From: Batillaria attramentaria
Taxonomy: Eukaryota; Mollusca; Gastropoda; Batillariidae
Reading direction: 5' to 3'
DNA: 64,000 bases
Assembly (NCBI GenBank): GCA_018292915.2
Contig: JACVVK020000342.1
Location: 217,501-281,500, forward strand
This document shows, piece by piece, positions 21,111 to 33,860 of this stretch. Under the pieces are notes generated by a model. The model was given only the letters and a program-made list of their open reading frames with translations. It was not told where the DNA came from and made no database searches. Each line of letters begins with the position of its first letter. The stretch's first letter is position 1. The position numbers and the translations under genes were made by a program.

Positions 21111-22479
21111 TTGTATGTTTGACTAAACTTTCGTATAAGTATATACGGCTTTGTTTCTTTGTTTCTTTCTTTTTTGTGTTTGTCGGCAAAACATGATCTC
21201 GGTACTCGAAAACAAAAATACAACAAACTTCTTTTCCATATTACCCTTCAGAGTCAGCTTAATCCATTTGTGGCCAGCGTCCTATATTTTTTCCTGACGA
21301 TCTGCAACAAAACATATGGATTCATACGTTTTCAAAGAGTATGAAAGACCCGATCTTTTCAAAATTTTACAGATCGTCTGAGCTCATCCCCATGTAGGCA
21401 CCTGCACAGTGACAGCATCTCACATGCTAGCGCTGAGCCAACAAAAAGGTACACGTGACGCAGATGACACACGGTCTGAGGGAGAGGCGAGTAGGAGAAT
21501 TTGAATTTTAGCCGTATTTCAAAAAAAAAAAAATGTACACGGCACTGTCTTGCATTGAGAGCTCTGCTAATCATTAAGATAGACTATTTCGAGAGTACAA
21601 GCACACTCTCAAGCGAAACTGTTCCCAGTCTTGAGTTGGTTTTTGTAAAGCGTAAGAAATCATGGAAATACCGCCTGGAACGTTGTGGTTGAAAAATAGG
21701 CATATTTAGTAGGACTTCGTAAGAACAATTCCGTGAGCAGCGTCACCCATTTACGTGTAAGTTAGACTCACACGGCAGAGGCCGCGAGCGGCTAACGCGC
21801 TGCGATTGGCTGATGGTACCTCTTTACCTCTCGAAGTCGTCCTTACGATGTCTTGGCCACTAAACATGCCTGGTAGCGTGAAGTGGTTCATCGTTCGGGG
21901 AGAGTAATTCGTCATGTGGCATCCTTTGATTATGACTGGTAGGGTTGCAGGGCCAGTTAGAACTTCACTCCCCCAAATTACTTCGATTATAAATCGGGGT
22001 AAGTGAGTGGGTGACGCTGCTCCTGCGGCAACACACGCACGTGAATATCCCCCACAGGGTGGGTGGGTGGGTGTTTGGATGTTTCTCGTCCTTTTCCGCC
22101 ACATACGGGTGATATCAAAGACGGGGCAACGATGAAAAAGCCAGCCGGCATGCAAACTCACGACCCGAGCATTAGACCACTCGTCAACCGCTGTTCCGTG
22201 TGCTGCTTTGCATACACAGAGACCAAGGGACAGCACTCTTGAGTTTACGTACTGTAGGTGCTTGGTCAGAAAAGTGTTAATTCGGAACTTACGGGAGCAT
22301 ACGCGTCCGAAAAGTTAAAGTGTAGTGTCCGATCTGTCCACTTGTGCAATGGGTTTTTCTTTCTTTCTTTCTTTTCTGCAGCTCCGGGGATCGTACGAAA
22401 CTAAACCTATAAACCATTTTCTGAGACTTCACCTTTCTGTATTGCACGGAATGCAAAATTCAGGAGTCTGGCAGACTGC
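21111..22479. other. Intergenic repeats
   Basis: Repeat H occupies about 21365-21640 (cctgcacagtgacagcatct; taatcattaagatagactat). A SINE-B lies at 22054-22190. The rest is unrecognised. Confidence 0.6.
22054..22190 (-). mobile_element. SINE-B copy
   Basis: Minus strand: the tail complement gggtgggtgggtgtttggat, the body gatatcaaagacggggcaac, then a shortened head with actcacgacccgagcattag. Confidence 0.75.
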
Positions 22480-23220
22480 ACCTTTGGGAGTCGCGAAATC
22501 GTAAATATGTTCATCTCGGTGTAAGCATAATTTATGCGTTAGGCTGTACACAGAATAATTCATATTTTCTAACAATGGCTTACGGACCAAGCCTTCCTGT
22601 AACTTGTGTCCTTGTTAACACGTGAAGATGTCAAACATTTATGTACATTTTTCGACTTTAGTTGCCAGATGAAAGACAACCCAACAGTTTGTCCGTTTTG
22701 TCTGCTCGCAAGTCGGCGTAGATTCATACATTAGCATAATTATATAAGGTGAAATTAGCATAATCAAATAAAGTGTAGCCCGGATGACCACTAACAGTCA
22801 GCCGTCCTCCGCAGAGAAGAGTGATTTGATTGGTTCATCCAGTTTTTTTTTTGTTTGTTTTTTTTTTTTTTTTTTTTTGGGGGGGGGGGGGGGGATTCGT
22901 CAGTAATGTCAATGACACGGAAGTGGGAGGAACTGAAGGAGGGACTCGCTGTCACTTTCATCAAACATTTGTGGCTTTTGGTGTTTTTTTTTTTCTCGGA
23001 TTTACATCCAGCACGTTAGAATTTGTATGACAGAATTGGATGGGCTCTCACAAACGGGAGAACAAAGACTCCCAGCCACTTCTGAGAAATTTGAGAGAGA
23101 AAAAAAAATGCGTCAATATTATCAACTTTTTTTTTTTAAATTTCCGGTCCTTAAACTGCTAATACAACTTCAGTGAAAGTTTGAGACTGAATGTAATTTA
23201 ATTTTTTTAAAACTTCTTCT
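22480..23220 (+). repeat. Dispersed repeat G, copy 2
   Basis: Matched to 27025-27560 over about 550 bp (gttgccagatgaaagacaac, gaaattagcataatcaaata, cagtcagccgtcctccgcag, cagcacgttagaatttgtat). It includes a T-run plus G-run at 22842-22894. Both copies are followed by a minus-strand SINE-A. Confidence 0.82.
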
Positions 23221-23221
23221 T

Positions 23222-23620
23222 AATAATAATAATAATAATAATAATGAGTATTGTATAGGCGTTTTACCCAATTTCTTGAATCGGCCGCGAACTGAACCCA
23301 ACACGCACGCTCACGTGAATCACACGCATCCTCTCACACACTGGACATAAACACATTACAATCACGCGGTGCGGAGGCTCAACTCGGCTATTTAAATTTC
23401 GGAATTTGGAATTGCATTTATTTTTCAAATTTGGTGGACTGAACATTTCTAGAGCAGAGGTGGAAGAAGCCGGAGTACCCGGAGAGAACCCCCCAACGAT
23501 CGGCTTGAATGAACGGTGCCACATACGAGAAGCAAAAAAAATTCTTTGCCCTGAGTGGGACTCGAACCCCTGACCTTTCGCATTGGTGACAAGTCTCAAC
23601 CACTAGACCACCGACCGCCC
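23222..23620 (-). mobile_element. SINE-A copy, full length
   Basis: (ATA)n at 23222-23245, the body, and the B-box complement gggactcgaacccctgacct at about 23559; it ends at ccaccgaccgcccc. Confidence 0.87.
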
Positions 23621-23902
23621 CATATGCCCCAAATCACCCTTTGTCCCCCTTTTCGAAGAGCCGTCAGATTTTTTTGATTTTTTTTTCACGAAATGAAGAA
23701 ATCGTAACTGATAACTGTAGAATCTTGTTCACCGAAACCAGCTGGTAACAGTCGATGCTATTCAAATTTGACAAGGACAATTTTGACGTCTCTTCTTCAT
23801 CTTAATATCATCATTTTTTTCATTTTTATTTATTTTATTTTATTTTATTTATTTATTTATTTATTATTATTTATTTTATTTTTTTATTTTATTTATTTAT
23901 TT

Positions 23903-23946
<44 letters not shown>

Positions 23947-25296
23947 AAGGGCGTAAAATTTCCAACCAGCCAATCAGCCAACTTTTTTTTTTTTTAACGT
24001 TTTCAGTGAGTGTAAATTCATTCAGTTAAAGCCGTACTGATGTTACCCTTACTAGGCGTTATATAGGGAGAATTGCTGAGCGTGTGACTCCGCCTATGCT
24101 TTCGTAATAGTCTATCTTAGTGATTTATGGAGCTCCGACTACAACGCCCTGACATGGAAAGTCAGCCGTCCATAAATGACGTCCGCCGTGTTTCCCTTGT
24201 CGGCTGCTGGTTCAAACAAGCAGGGGAGACAATCGCATGAGACATGTGCTGTCGGCTGCTAGGGGACTGCACTCTGTCGCCTTCGAGTTCCAATAATGCC
24301 ACCGGCTACTGTGGCTACAGACCACAGATGCAAATTTGGAGGAAAACGCTATATATTCCTCTTACACACAACGTTGCATATGACACCCTAGAAATGCTTT
24401 AAAATTCACCCCCCCCCCCCAAAAAAAAAAAAAAAAAAATCACAAAAATCCGGCAGCCAAAGACTCATATGTAGAGTAAATTTTAACAAATTCCAATATT
24501 CCGTTTTTTTGGCAGTGTTGGCAGCGACCACATGCCCCCCTCATTCCTCGGTCGTTGGCTGGCTCCTGTGCCAGCCGCGCGTGAATACAAATAGACCACA
24601 AACCAGGCTCATTTTTCCCTAATTTTACTATTACCTGGCATGAAACTTATTTACAAAGCCAACAAAAAGCACCAGATTGCCTTTTTTTATTTTTAATTTT
24701 TTACTCTGCACACAAATTTTAAAAGGGGCAAAAATTTTCTGCGTTATATAGTGTAGTTGCTAGAACATGGCCCGGACGTTATTACTGGTCTGTCACCCAA
24801 TCAGCTGAACGCGAGCCTGCCTGTGCATGTCAGTGTCTTAAGCGCACGGTTACACGACTACCAGCCTGCATGTTGCCGTACTCGGCTGCCTGCTGGCGGG
24901 CAGCGGTTTTGCCGCACACGCAGCCTGCGGCGTTGCAAGGTTTGGGCAGTGTTTGGTCAATTGGCTGTACGGGGCTGCCTGTGGCTGGCTGGCTGCCAGG
25001 AAAAATAGAACGGCTTTCTATTGCCGCGCCGGCACCGGCAAGGGGGATATGCCAGCTGGCCGCCAGCGAGTTAATTAGGGTTTCCTGCGTTTCCAGCCCT
25101 GCAAGGGCCGACCCTGGCAACGTGTAGCAGCGGCCCGTAGTGGTGTGATGCTAGACATCCCATCACAGTCCAGCACGACCTACGAGTCTATAAATGGTAG
25201 CATTAGTAATTTGATTAGTTCCGACAGTAGATATGCGGTGTATTGCTATTGATTTAGCAGCCAACCAACTTGTGCAACCCGTTTTTTGTTTGTTTT
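23621..25296. other. Intergenic, repeats and homopolymers
   Basis: A (TTTA)n-rich tract at 23820-23911 runs into 31 Gs at 23914-23944. 24340-24870 contains blocks related to repeat H. A GC-richer stretch at 24840-25140 has no recognised gene. Confidence 0.6.
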
Positions 25297-25566
25297 TTTT
25301 TACTACTTTATTATCCCTTTCGAGAAATTCGGGCTGCTTCCCCCGGGGAAAGCGCGTCGCCGCGGTGCAGCGCCACCCATTACCTATCCTATTTTTTAAA
25401 CAATTTTGCTGGGGGAGGAAAGCCGGATAACCCGGAGAGAAACCCCCGATGAGCAGCCCGGTAGCCAGAAAAAACCGGTATCACGTATCACCAGCTCGAC
25501 CTGGGCTCGAACCCACGCTTCATCGCCATGACATTGGTGATGGCTGTTCACCTTCGATCTTCTTAA
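25297..25566 (-). mobile_element. SINE-D copy, full length
   Basis: It reads from actactttattatcccttt through agcgcgtcgccgcggtgcag to acctgggctcgaacccacgc, the complement of a B box (GGTTCGAGCCC). This makes it a tRNA-derived SINE on the minus strand. A (GT)n of about 59 bp follows at 25580-25638. Confidence 0.8.
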
Positions 25567-25575
25567 TTTTTTTTA

Positions 25576-25641
<66 letters not shown>

Positions 25642-25687
25642 TGTTTCACAAAGTGTCTTGGTGATTCGGTGTCTTACTGGAGTCGTG

Positions 25688-25773
25688 TGCTGGCCTTTTA
25701 TTGTTGCCCCGTTTTTTGATATCACCCGTACGTGGTGGAAAAGGGCGTTAAACTCCCAAACACCCACCCACCC
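25688..25773 (+). mobile_element. SINE-B tail fragment
   Basis: gtgctggccttttattgttg and cccgtacgtggtggaaaagg then gcgttaaactcccaaacacc. The head is absent. Confidence 0.75.
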
Positions 25774-26008
25774 TTACTGGAGTCGTGTGTCAGCCGGATT
25801 TCATTCTATTCGTTGTTACTAGCATCACGTACGTGCCAAGCGGAGAATTAGGTCACTGTGCCAGTTTGATTTTGTGTTGTTTTGTATCAGGTGATGATGT
25901 ATACAAATATCCTTAATAAAGATTGGCCACGTCAAGTTGTATACGAAGACTTTATTTATTTATTTATTTCTCTGATAATTTAGTTTGCATTCCTTGGTTG
26001 TTGGTATT

Positions 26009-26044
<36 letters not shown>

Positions 26045-26773
26045 GTTGTGAATGTTCGAAGAGCCCGTCGTCTTACCGAGGAATACGGTGACAGTCAGGC
26101 ACACACTCTTCACGTAGCGAGCTCTTATACTGACTGCGGAAGAAGTCTCATTCACTCACAAAAAGACCCATGAGCGCGTAGAAAAGTTATAGCTTTGTGG
26201 AGTCTCTGGTATCACACTGCACGCTCAAGCTTCGCACATATGAGCTTCTCTCGTGCACACACAAGAAACATCTCAGAGCCTTTATGTACAGTCTCATACC
26301 GTTCTAGCACATTCTAGGCTGACCTATCACGAAGGAACCAATCAAAAATTAGAACACAGATCACCTAATTGCTATTTTAAAACTGAGAAGAATCCAGAAT
26401 TATCGGGTATCCGCCCGTCGAATCTAGGCGCGTTATATAAAACCTTCTAATCGTAAACAAGTCATAACAAATCGATTTGCACGTGATTTCCAGGAGATTC
26501 AGACCTTGACCCTAAACGCGTACCGCCTCCCGTGGCAAAATTAGCTACAGCCAAAACAAGGTCGCCACTTCTGGAATTTTCGTGAAAAACAATAGAAACT
26601 TCTGGATCACGGAAAACAGATCTACATTACTAAAACACAATAAAACAATATGAACTAAACGAGGCAACTTCTCTGTTTCACTCAACCTTCTAAAAAAAAA
26701 AAAAAAATCCAACACAGCTATTATCTATCAACACAGTACAAAACACAAACAAAACACACAGCCACACTCGTAA

Positions 26774-26817
<44 letters not shown>

Positions 26818-27024
26818 TGAACTGTACAGTTCACATCAAACAGCTTTGTTTTTTTAGTTTGTCAAAAAGCGGTTGTGCTTTTATCGTCGTCGTCGTCGTC
26901 GTCGTCGTAGTAGTAGTAGTAGTAGTAGTAGTAGTGTGCGTGTCAGGTCTCTTGTCTGTCTTGTCTTCTCTCTTCTTTGTCTCTTCTGTTCTGTGTGTCT
27001 CGTCTGCATATCCAGTTGTACTCT
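25774..27024. other. Intergenic, no gene seen
   Basis: (GT)n at 26012-26041 and 26777-26816, then (CGT)n and (AGT)n at 26884-26934. No coding support. Confidence 0.7.
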
Positions 27025-27560
27025 GTTCCTGTAACCTTTGTCCTTGGTAACACGTGAAGCTGTTAAACATTTACATTTTTCGACTTAAGTTGCCAGATGA
27101 AAGACAATCCAACAGTTTATCCGTTTAATCTAATCGTTAGTCAGCGTGGAATCACACATTAGCATAATTATATGAGGTGAAATTAGCATAATCAAATAAA
27201 GTGTCGCCCGGATGACCGCTAACAGTCAGCCGTCCTCCGCAGAGAAGAGCGATTTGATTGGCTCATCCAGTTTTGGGGGGATTCGTCAGTAATGTCAAGG
27301 ATACGGAAGTGGGAGGGACTGAAGGAGGGACTCGCCGCCACTTTCGTCAAACATTGGTGGCTTTTTTTTTTTTTTTTCCTTGGCTTTACATCCAGCACGT
27401 TAGAATTTGTATGACAGCATTTCTGATGGTCTCCCACAAAAGCAGGACAAAGTCTTCAAGCTATTTTTGAGAAAATTGAAAAGAAAAGAAAATTTGGTGG
27501 GTCAATTTTATCAACTTTTTTTCACTTTCGGGTCCTTAAACCGCTAATAAAACTCCTGTG
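27025..27560 (+). repeat. Dispersed repeat G, copy 3
   Basis: Colinear with 22590-23215, same orientation. It differs mainly in the length of the homopolymers. Confidence 0.82.
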
Positions 27561-27569
27561 AATGTTTGA

Positions 27570-27720
27570 GCCGAAGTACCGGGAGAGAACCCCCGACTAT
27601 CGTCCCGAATGAACAGTGCCAGGTACGAGAAGGAATTTCTCCCCTGCCCCGAGTTGGGCTCGAACCTGACCTCTCACATTGGTGGCAAAGTCTCCTAACC
27701 ACTAGACCACCGACCGCCCC
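27570..27720 (-). mobile_element. SINE-A copy, head part only
   Basis: gtaccgggagagaacccccg, ttgggctcgaacctgacctc and aaccactagaccaccgaccg. The 3' half is missing. A SINE-B tail scrap lies at 27778-27800. Confidence 0.75.
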
Positions 27721-28009
27721 AAGAATGGATCGGTAGAGTTACACATGTATCTAGAATGACATCTCACACTGTCACCTATACGTGGTGGAAAAGGACGTTA
27801 ATTGGAGTCCGACCACCCCGGCCTGCCCAGTATATGATACGACTGGTTAAAAAGAGCAAGCCACTGCACACCCGCAGGAGCCATTTCAAGCCAATATTAC
27901 GCAAGGCGAAGGAATTCCCCGCTGTTTCAGAGACCGCTGCAGTTTTCGTAATAGTGGCTTGAAGTGGCTCTTAGTGATATGAAGATTTTAATGAAAACTG
28001 CGATTTGAC

Positions 28010-28463
28010 ACCGGTCCCCGTAGTGTAGTGGTTAGCACCTACCTAGGTCGGCTCCTACCCAGAGCGGGTGTGCTATGGGCCCAATGGGGAGGCTGTTGCC
28101 ACACAGCCGAGATTCACCCACTTCACGGGTGCGACTTTGGGGGGGTGCTTCCCTTGGTCTTATGATGTGGATGATTACACGGCCGGCACCGCAGGTACCC
28201 TAGTTCCCGGGCCTGGTTAATGCCGGGATATTTATGACAGGTACCGTGGAATGCGGCCCTGTCCCGCAGTCCCAAACCACACGGACCTCCATAGCATCAT
28301 CTTACCATCATCCTCATCTCCATCATCATGCATAATAAAAATTGCCCCAGCTTCCGAGCCCTCCGTGGATTCCACCCATTACCAGGGAGGAACACCACTG
28401 GAGCCGGCAAAGGGTTGTGGCAGCAACCCCCCCCCCCCCCCCAAAAAAAAAAAAAAAAAAAAC
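28010..28463 (+). mobile_element. SINE-C copy, head deleted
   Basis: It starts cggtccccgtagtgtagtgg then ttagcac (A box) and jumps to cctacctaggtcggctccta, so about 50 bp including the B box are missing compared with 16513-16980. It ends in a C-run and poly-A (about 28428-28461). Confidence 0.85.
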
Positions 28464-28682
28464 CAACTGCGATTTGTGCATGGGCTCTTAAGAGTTAAAC
28501 TCCCAGACACCCACCCCACCCACCACCCACACACCACACCCACCCCTCACCCCCACCACCTCTCACACCATCCCCTCGAGCAAGAAAAGGAGGAAAAGAC
28601 AGCTGTGATGTGCAGAGAACGGGGAAAGACGAGTAATACCCGTATACAGTGCGTAATGTGTTAAATACATCAATCGTGGGTT

Positions 28683-28870
28683 GGTATTAGTCGAGTGGTG
28701 AAAGGCATCCCGGCGCCTGCGGATCCTGAGCTGCGTAGTCCGACTCCCTGATTAACAGAAATTTTGGCTGGATCTTCCCTGGCGAAATCGAGTCAAAAAT
28801 CCGTGCAGACTCGTTCACGCCTCGTGTACACACGCACGCACATGACCAAGTGTACACGTTTAACATTCCT
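28683..28870 (+). mobile_element. SINE-F copy 1, diverged
   Basis: ttagtcgagtggtgaaaggc onward; aaatcgagtcaaaaatccgt; gtgtacacacgcacgcacat. It is tandem to a better preserved copy. Confidence 0.65.
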
Positions 28871-28875
28871 TTCAA

Positions 28876-29100
28876 CGGGATTTTTGTCTAGTGGTTAAGG
28901 TATCCGACTTCGGCTCCTGAGCCACCCGTTTCGAATCCCCGGTGGGCAAGAATTTGGATGGAATTTTCCTTTCCAAATCGAGTCAAAATCACTTGCAGAC
29001 TTATTCAGGGTGCCCGTTCCGCCCATCGTGTACACACGCACGCGCAAATATCAAGTGTACACGCAAAATATCCCACGTCCGTCTTTCGAAGAAGAGTAGG
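28876..29100 (+). mobile_element. SINE-F copy 2 (tRNA-derived)
   Basis: gggatttttgtctagtggtt (A box), gtttcgaatccccgg (B box), aaatcgagtcaaaatcactt, cgtgtacacacgcacgcgca. About 220 bp, in the same orientation as the diverged copy just upstream. Confidence 0.72.
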
Positions 29101-29439
29101 CTGTGGCCGGTGACGTGGAAAACAGAACTACTGTCGCACGCACCAGAGTGAATAACAGGGTGGAGATTTGCTTAGCGGCAGCAGGCTTTCACTGCTTCGT
29201 CCTTCAGCCCTGCGGCGCCATGAGCACTTCCAAAGACATATGTGCGACGAGGAGAAGTCTACCATTCCAAACAGGACGTGCGGCTGAATGGAAAACAATC
29301 ACACACCAGACATACAGGCAAAAGGGCATTGGATTTATAATTATTTATATGATTGTTGATTATGTAGTCGTGTTCGCTGCAGTAAGAGCCGTTCAGGAAC
29401 TCTGGCTTGATTCTCGCACACAGGACTGTTGCATTTTTC

Positions 29440-29715
29440 TCCTGTTATGTCGCTCTCTCGGTGCAAAGAAAACACGGGATACAACAGGATAGAAACCCAA
29501 TACTTTATGAACAGAAGATATGTGGAGAACAAACTCATGAAAGAAGATGAACCCAGGGGCGTAGGAACCACGGGGGCCCTGGGGGCCCAGGCCCCCGTTC
29601 GATGTTTGGAAGGGGGGCCCGAATATCTTTTATAGCTTTTGATAAGAGGAGAGGGGGCCCACCAGTGGTCCCCCCCCCCCCCGCTCTGCTGTCGCAGGAC
29701 ACAATCTTTGGCAGT

Positions 29716-29753
<38 letters not shown>

Positions 29754-30362
29754 CTCCCCCCCCCCCCCTTCTTCACCCCGGCCGTATGGCTCATCCGACT
29801 TAGTGGGCACACCTTCCTCTCAGCATCTTCCTACGCGCCTGGAACCCAGAACGGTTGGTTGGTTAGCTGGGGTTTATCGTCCACGCCACAACGAGGTGAT
29901 TGCAGACGGCCCTAGGGGGCTGGTTATGGGGGATGGGGATAGCTACCCTAACTGTACAGTCCAGCTGAACACTTTTTCAATCCAGTCAGACTGCCAGGTC
30001 GACCACATTTTATGTATCCTTGACTGTAATGGACAAGTTACACAAACAGATCCAGTTCACAGTCAGTGGAAGCGGGGCAACGTGAAAAGGCCTGTACTAA
30101 TTTTGACCCTGTCGGGATTCGAACCCGGGACCTTTCGATCTCGAGTCCAACGCTCAAACCGTTGAGCCACCGACTCCCCCTACCCAGAACGCTGTGCTGG
30201 GTTGCTGATATACTAAACAGGTCAGATCTAGAACATTCCTCAACTTACTGGCAAGTTCGGAATCTTTCCAAGGTTACGTAGTCTAGTGACGTTACTGCAC
30301 TCGCATGTTCTGGGATGGTCTAGAAATTTCCATCGAAATGCAGTGGCTTTTCGCGATCTCTA
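29440..30362 (+). repeat. Dispersed repeat I, interrupted by a nested insertion
   Basis: 29440-29553 (tatgtcgctctctcggtgca to gaagatgaaccc) and 30181-30362 (tacccagaacgctgtgctgg to gcttttcgcgatctct) align to the uninterrupted copy at 34188-34476. The 627 bp between them are an insertion. Confidence 0.85.
29554..30180 (-). mobile_element. Nested insertion including SINE-E
   Basis: It contains a G/C-run-rich block (29560-29700), (CA)n at 29718-29750 and a C-run. A minus-strand tRNA-derived unit lies at about 29849-30180 (B-box complement gggattcgaacccgggacct, A-box complement aaaccgttgagccacc). It is absent from the paralogous site near 34307. Confidence 0.75.
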
Positions 30363-31769
30363 CAACAAGGACCAAAACCGAAGAAGAGTCAGAAACGTAG
30401 GAAAACGTGGGATACTCATGCGCGGCCGTACGAAATGTGTTAAAACGGTAGGCCTGTTGAAACTATGAGAAATGCAGCAAGAAGAAAAACACAAGTAAAA
30501 ATATTTACAGGAAGAGGCAAAAAAAAAGAAAAAAAAGGGGGGGGGGGTATTTCTGCAGCATTTCATTTGAGAGAGAGTTAAGAGATGGAGGTAGGAATGG
30601 GGTGGGGATAGGGGTTAAGGGGAGTATGTTAGGGGTGAGATGGCTGGGGGAGGGGGGAAGTAGGTGTGCAAGACACTTCACGACATTTAATGTATACGTG
30701 TATGAAGATGAAGAGAGAGACCTGTCGAGTTGCTATTTTACGATGTCCTTTGTCTCCTAAATTAAGAGTTACTTTATGGCGTGCATTTTGGAGGAGGATG
30801 ACTCCTGAATCTGCAGAAAAATTAGTCGACTGAGTGCATTTACGTCAAGCGGGTGTCCTGAAGAGGGAGTGAGTTTTTAGGGCTTAAAGCTGCGCAAGCC
30901 ACAAAGACTAATTCGCGGCTGAGTGTGCCTGCACATGAATGTAACGTTGGACAAAGGGTGCAAACTAGTCTACGGGGCGGTATAAACCCAGGACGTGCAG
31001 GAGACGCTGCACCTTCATGCTGATTTATCGAACTCCCGATTACAAAAAAGCGTAGAAAACAAATAGCAATTACAACTAGGTAAAACAAAGATAAATACTT
31101 AGCGCATATACAGCAAATATTGCAACTCACCAGTTCGCAGTATATGCCCAGCAGTACTTCTTCCTAGCTACTGGTAGTGACTGAGGGGCTTAAAAAGAAG
31201 AAACATAGATGAAGGGGCCGAATTAGAAATCAGATGAGAGATGAGAGGAAGGACAGAGCGGCTAAATTCGGGAGGTTTCAAAGAGAAAGAGACAGGCGAA
31301 TGGGCTGGTGAGGGATAGACCGAGTGAGACAGACAGGAAAATTCCTTAGATGCCAATGAAGACAACATGCCCGAGATGCAGTTGGAGAAAAGACCGCTTC
31401 AACACGGAACCTCCCCGCCGTGAGGCGGTTTGGGAAAACAACGCACATGAGAGAGGTGCGCTGTGAAGGTCCTCAACTTGACAGGTGTTCAGCAGCACCA
31501 GCAGGGCGCTGCGAACAAAGCCCGCCAGGGTGAAGACCAGGTGGGGGAAATCCGGTGAAGTCGGCCTTCAGAAACGACCCTCAGATGTCTCACTGGACCA
31601 AGGGTCAGCAGCCACCCGCTTACTGACATCCCCCCCCCCCCCCCCCGAGGAGATTTTAAGAGAGCAAAGCAAGGTGAATGGACCGATGGAGGCAGAAATA
31701 AGAGCTAAGGGGGTGGGCAAGCTCAGCGAAATCAGCCCCGCCGCGTGAAGGCGAGCCCATGCAAGCACG

Positions 31770-31815
<46 letters not shown>

Positions 31816-33061
31816 GAATGAACTGACTAGAAAGTACGAAAAACACAACCAAATTCCTATACTTCAGAAAATGACAAGTAAAAAACATCACGATGCATAA
31901 ACAAACCACCTCTCTCTCTCTCTCTCTCTCTCAGGCTCTTGTTGGTGACTCGGGTTGGCATATATGATTATGATTGGTGGCTATATTTGGCGACTTAGTT
32001 AAATCGACGTGTAGTACGTGCAGCGTTAGGCCAAAGAAAGTCATATTTCTCTACTATTAGAAACTGCACAGTCACGAAATTGGCCGCAATGGCCAAAAGG
32101 AACATATATTCATTCGACAAAAAGCCTAAGAGCTTTATAAGCGGCAGTCCCCCCCCCCCCCCTCAGAACTCATAACAAGCATAGAGACTTTAACTTAAGC
32201 CTCAGCCTCTTGTCAAGATTACCGGGTAGTTTATTCCATGAAGGACAAGGACAGAGAAGGACAGACTTGATTAAAATGCTTCTCTCTGTTCGGGGTTTAG
32301 ACATTTACCGTAGCAAGCCATTCCTCATAACTTGGTTCCCAGTGAGTCAGTTTTCAAGGACGCTATAAACAGGGGAACTTCCCTAGATGGCAGACAAACG
32401 AAGTGAGCCAAAAAACGGCTTCTGAAACTGGTGCTGGCCCAGTTGTTGACATTTGTCACACGTGCACAGGCGAGTGCACAAAAACGCTGCACTTAAATCC
32501 ATCAGTTTCCCTTGAGACACGCGTCGCCTGCTTTCTATCCACCCTAACATTCCTAATCCTTTTCTTATAAAATTTAGGAGCGCCACTGCGTTACGAGAAT
32601 TTTCCCGCGTGCAGGCTATAAAACTGAATGCAACGTGCTTTCCTTTTAGATGACACATTCTGTCTTGAGGAAGAAGAACACACAAAAAATTTAAAAAAAA
32701 AAAAAATAAAACGCTGAGCAAAGCGAAGATTTTGGCACACAGAGTGCACTGCTCTTTTCCTTGACTTGAATACTTGATATCCGGGGAGCGGGGGGGGGGG
32801 GGGGGGGGGGGGAGGAGGAAGGGGGAGGGGGGAAGAAGGAGGGGGAGGGGGGGAGTACGTATTTCATTTTCGTTTTGAGGTGTTTTGCGGCGGGTTTTCG
32901 TGGCTTTCGTTTGCTTGTTTGGTTTTTGTTTTTTTTAATTGTTGTTGTTTCGGGTTCTATGTACTTTTTATGTTTCCATAGTAATGGAAACAACATCATA
33001 GGACGAGCTAAATTTTCCACGTTCATAGGCAAGACTTTGTGATACAAACGCACGTTACTGC
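30363..33061. other. Intergenic, no gene recognised
   Basis: It holds G-runs (30537-30547), C-runs (31630-31646, 32149-32162), (CA)n (31770-31812), (CT)n (31911-31933) and a G/A-rich tract with 22 Gs at 32790-32850. No exon is supported. Confidence 0.6.
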
Positions 33062-33174
33062 TGATCTCCCGCAGAGACGATTTTGCAAGTGTAACTCTGA
33101 CAATGACGTAAGAAAACGTGCGTCATCGATGCTGACGTGTATGGTGCAGCGAACGCACTTCTCCGTCTCAGTGA
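33062..33174 (-). pseudogene. 113-bp duplicate of the PIN-like ORF
   Basis: Identical by eye to 35005-35114 (gatctcccgcagagacgatt to cttctccgtctcag). It is a piece of the minus-strand ORF at 34829-35773 with no further similarity on either side. Confidence 0.85.
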
Positions 33175-33183
33175 GTGCCGTCC

Positions 33184-33189
33184 GCGCGC

Positions 33190-33262
<73 letters not shown>
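33184..33262. repeat. (CG)n(TG)n alternating purine-pyrimidine tract
   Basis: About 20 bp of CG dinucleotides run directly into about 58 bp of TG dinucleotides. Such a tract can adopt Z-DNA. Confidence 0.95.
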
Positions 33263-33267
<5 letters not shown>

Positions 33268-33284
33268 GTGTCCGGGTGTGTTTC

Positions 33285-33860
33285 TCCGAAAATACTGAAC
33301 CGAATGGCTTCAAATTTGGGCTCTCCAAATATATCAAGATTCTTAGATAGAGCGACCGACCTAGTTGTAATTGCTTTGGTGATTTGGGAGTTATCGCCCT
33401 TTTGAGAAAAGTTGGTTGTCTGGCGTTTACAGGCGTAATATTTATTTAAATCGCTCCGGTTTTTTGGGAGTAGATAGCTTGCACACTTTTTCTGAACAGA
33501 GTCACATATTGGAGGTAGTCGCTCTTATAGTTTTCATGTAAATCGTACCTCAGTTTACATCGCAGGTAAATTAAGTTCAGATGCCTGTATCTCCAAAAAT
33601 ACTCAACCGATCGATTTCACATTTGGGGTTTCTTAATGAATCAAGATCTTTGAATAGAGGGCCTAATCCAGGTACGATTGCACACATGATTTGCGAGTTA
33701 TCGCCCTTTTGAGAAAAGTTGGCTTTTTGGCGTTTAAAGGCGTAATATTTACCTACATCACTCCATTTTTTGGAAATATATAGCATGAATACGGACTCTA
33801 AACAGAGTGAATTTTGAAGGTAGTCGCTTTTATACTTTTGACGCAAACCGTGCCTCATAA
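33285..33860 (+). repeat. Two tandem units of about 295 bp
   Basis: tctccgaaaatactgaaccg at 33283 and tctccaaaaatactcaaccg at 33591. Both continue with gttatcgcccttttgagaaa and ggcgtaatatttayct and end at ...gtgcctca. The similarity is about 80% by eye. Confidence 0.85.
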
